Positions 20,228-20,532 of a stretch of 20,532 nt of DNA are shown in pieces. The notes under the pieces are model-generated. The model worked only from the letters and a program-made list of their open reading frames with translations, was not told the DNA's origin and ran no database searches. A program made the position numbers and the translations under genes. The stretch's first letter is position 1, and each line of letters begins with the position of its first letter. The stretch is taken from positions 1 to 20,532 of the IMG/VR virus record IMGVR_UViG_3300037245_001929; one strand, written 5' to 3'. Source of the stretch: a virus.

Positions 20228-20532
20228 ATGTCACTAATAGTAGATCCGAATATAGCCTCTGATGTACAGAAGCTTACTCCCGGTGAGATAGTTTATTTAT
20301 ACCAAATAGACGCCACAGCCCTAGGTGCTCTTGCCGTCTATTACTTTACTCCGGCAACCCTAGAGGGTCATGCGGTGCAATTTGACAACACCACCTATAT
20401 ACCACTAGAGGTTGAGGTAGAGGGTTTTGAGGCCTCTGGAACCCAGATGCCCAGGCCAATAATACGCATAAGCAACATTACCAAGGCTCTGGCTTCTGCT
20501 GTGCTCAACTATGAAGATATGCTAGGGGCTAC
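20228..20532 (+). CDS. Minor tail protein L-like (3' end outside window)
   Basis: The first 101 residues match the start of lambda gpL (Phage_tail_L): a beginning of the LxPGEIVYLYQIDATALG type, FDNTTYIPLEVEVEGFEASGTQMPRPIIRISNI, and a helix ending NYEDMLGA. Lambda gpL is a tail tip protein whose C-terminal part, not seen here, binds an iron-sulfur cluster. AGAGGATAATCC precedes the ATG. Order M then L is as in lambda, so K, I and the host-recognition protein J are expected just beyond the window. Confidence 0.87.
   Translation, partial: MSLIVDPNIASDVQKLTPGEIVYLYQIDATALGALAVYYFTPATLEGHAVQFDNTTYIPLEVEVEGFEASGTQMPRPIIRISNITKALASAVLNYEDMLGA

Overview
The window is a stretch of a tailed double-stranded DNA bacteriophage genome. 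Every gene lies on the + strand, packed with ATGA-type overlaps and strong purine-rich (AGGAG/GGGGAG) ribosome binding sites. The right two thirds follow the standard order of a siphovirus with an HK97-type head and a lambda-type long flexible tail: small terminase, large terminase, portal, prohead protease, major capsid, connector, gp10-like protein, tail terminator, tail tube, G/GT chaperone, tape measure, minor tail M and minor tail L. No integrase, lysis, replication or host gene is visible, so the host cannot be named. The widespread Shine-Dalgarno sites argue against a Bacteroidetes host. The Thr/Ser low-complexity tracts and the bS21 gene recall uncultured aquatic phages, which is an impression only.

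Layout: (1) positions 1-6400 hold an unusual sugar and acyl modification cassette. It has the C-terminus of a GT4-like glycosyltransferase, an HNH/AP2-like protein, a glycosyltransferase with GT27-like motifs, two methyltransferases, a PIG-L deacetylase, an acyl carrier protein, an LpxD-like N-acyltransferase and a GT-B glycosyltransferase, with several tiny ORFs between them. (2) Positions 6380-7370 hold small membrane, Cys-rich, lipoprotein-like and unknown proteins. (3) Positions 7370-9050 hold the small terminase candidate flanked by two copies of a 29-bp inverted repeat, a small HTH protein, a zinc-ribbon protein, a short paralogue of a cassette protein, a structured RNA region and a phage-encoded ribosomal protein bS21. 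(4) Positions 9028-14228 hold the packaging and head genes, ending in tandem hairpins with a rho-independent terminator after the capsid gene. (5) Positions 14241-20532 hold the connector and tail genes. They include a tandem pair of tail tube paralogues, a GGGAAAT -1 frameshift site in the tail chaperone, and the start of gpL at the right edge.

How it may work together (inference): the deacetylase, ACP and LpxD-like enzyme form a compact set that could exchange the N-acetyl group of an amino sugar for a longer acyl chain. The glycosyltransferases and methyltransferases could build and cap a glycan. Three structural proteins carry mucin-like Thr/Ser tracts, and one glycosyltransferase has the D-A-H and GGEN motifs typical of enzymes that glycosylate Ser/Thr. 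The phage may therefore decorate its own virion with acylated or methylated glycans; modification of host surface polysaccharide is the main alternative. No stretch longer than 300 bases is without a gene. The longest non-coding pieces are 7869-8014 and 8624-8748.
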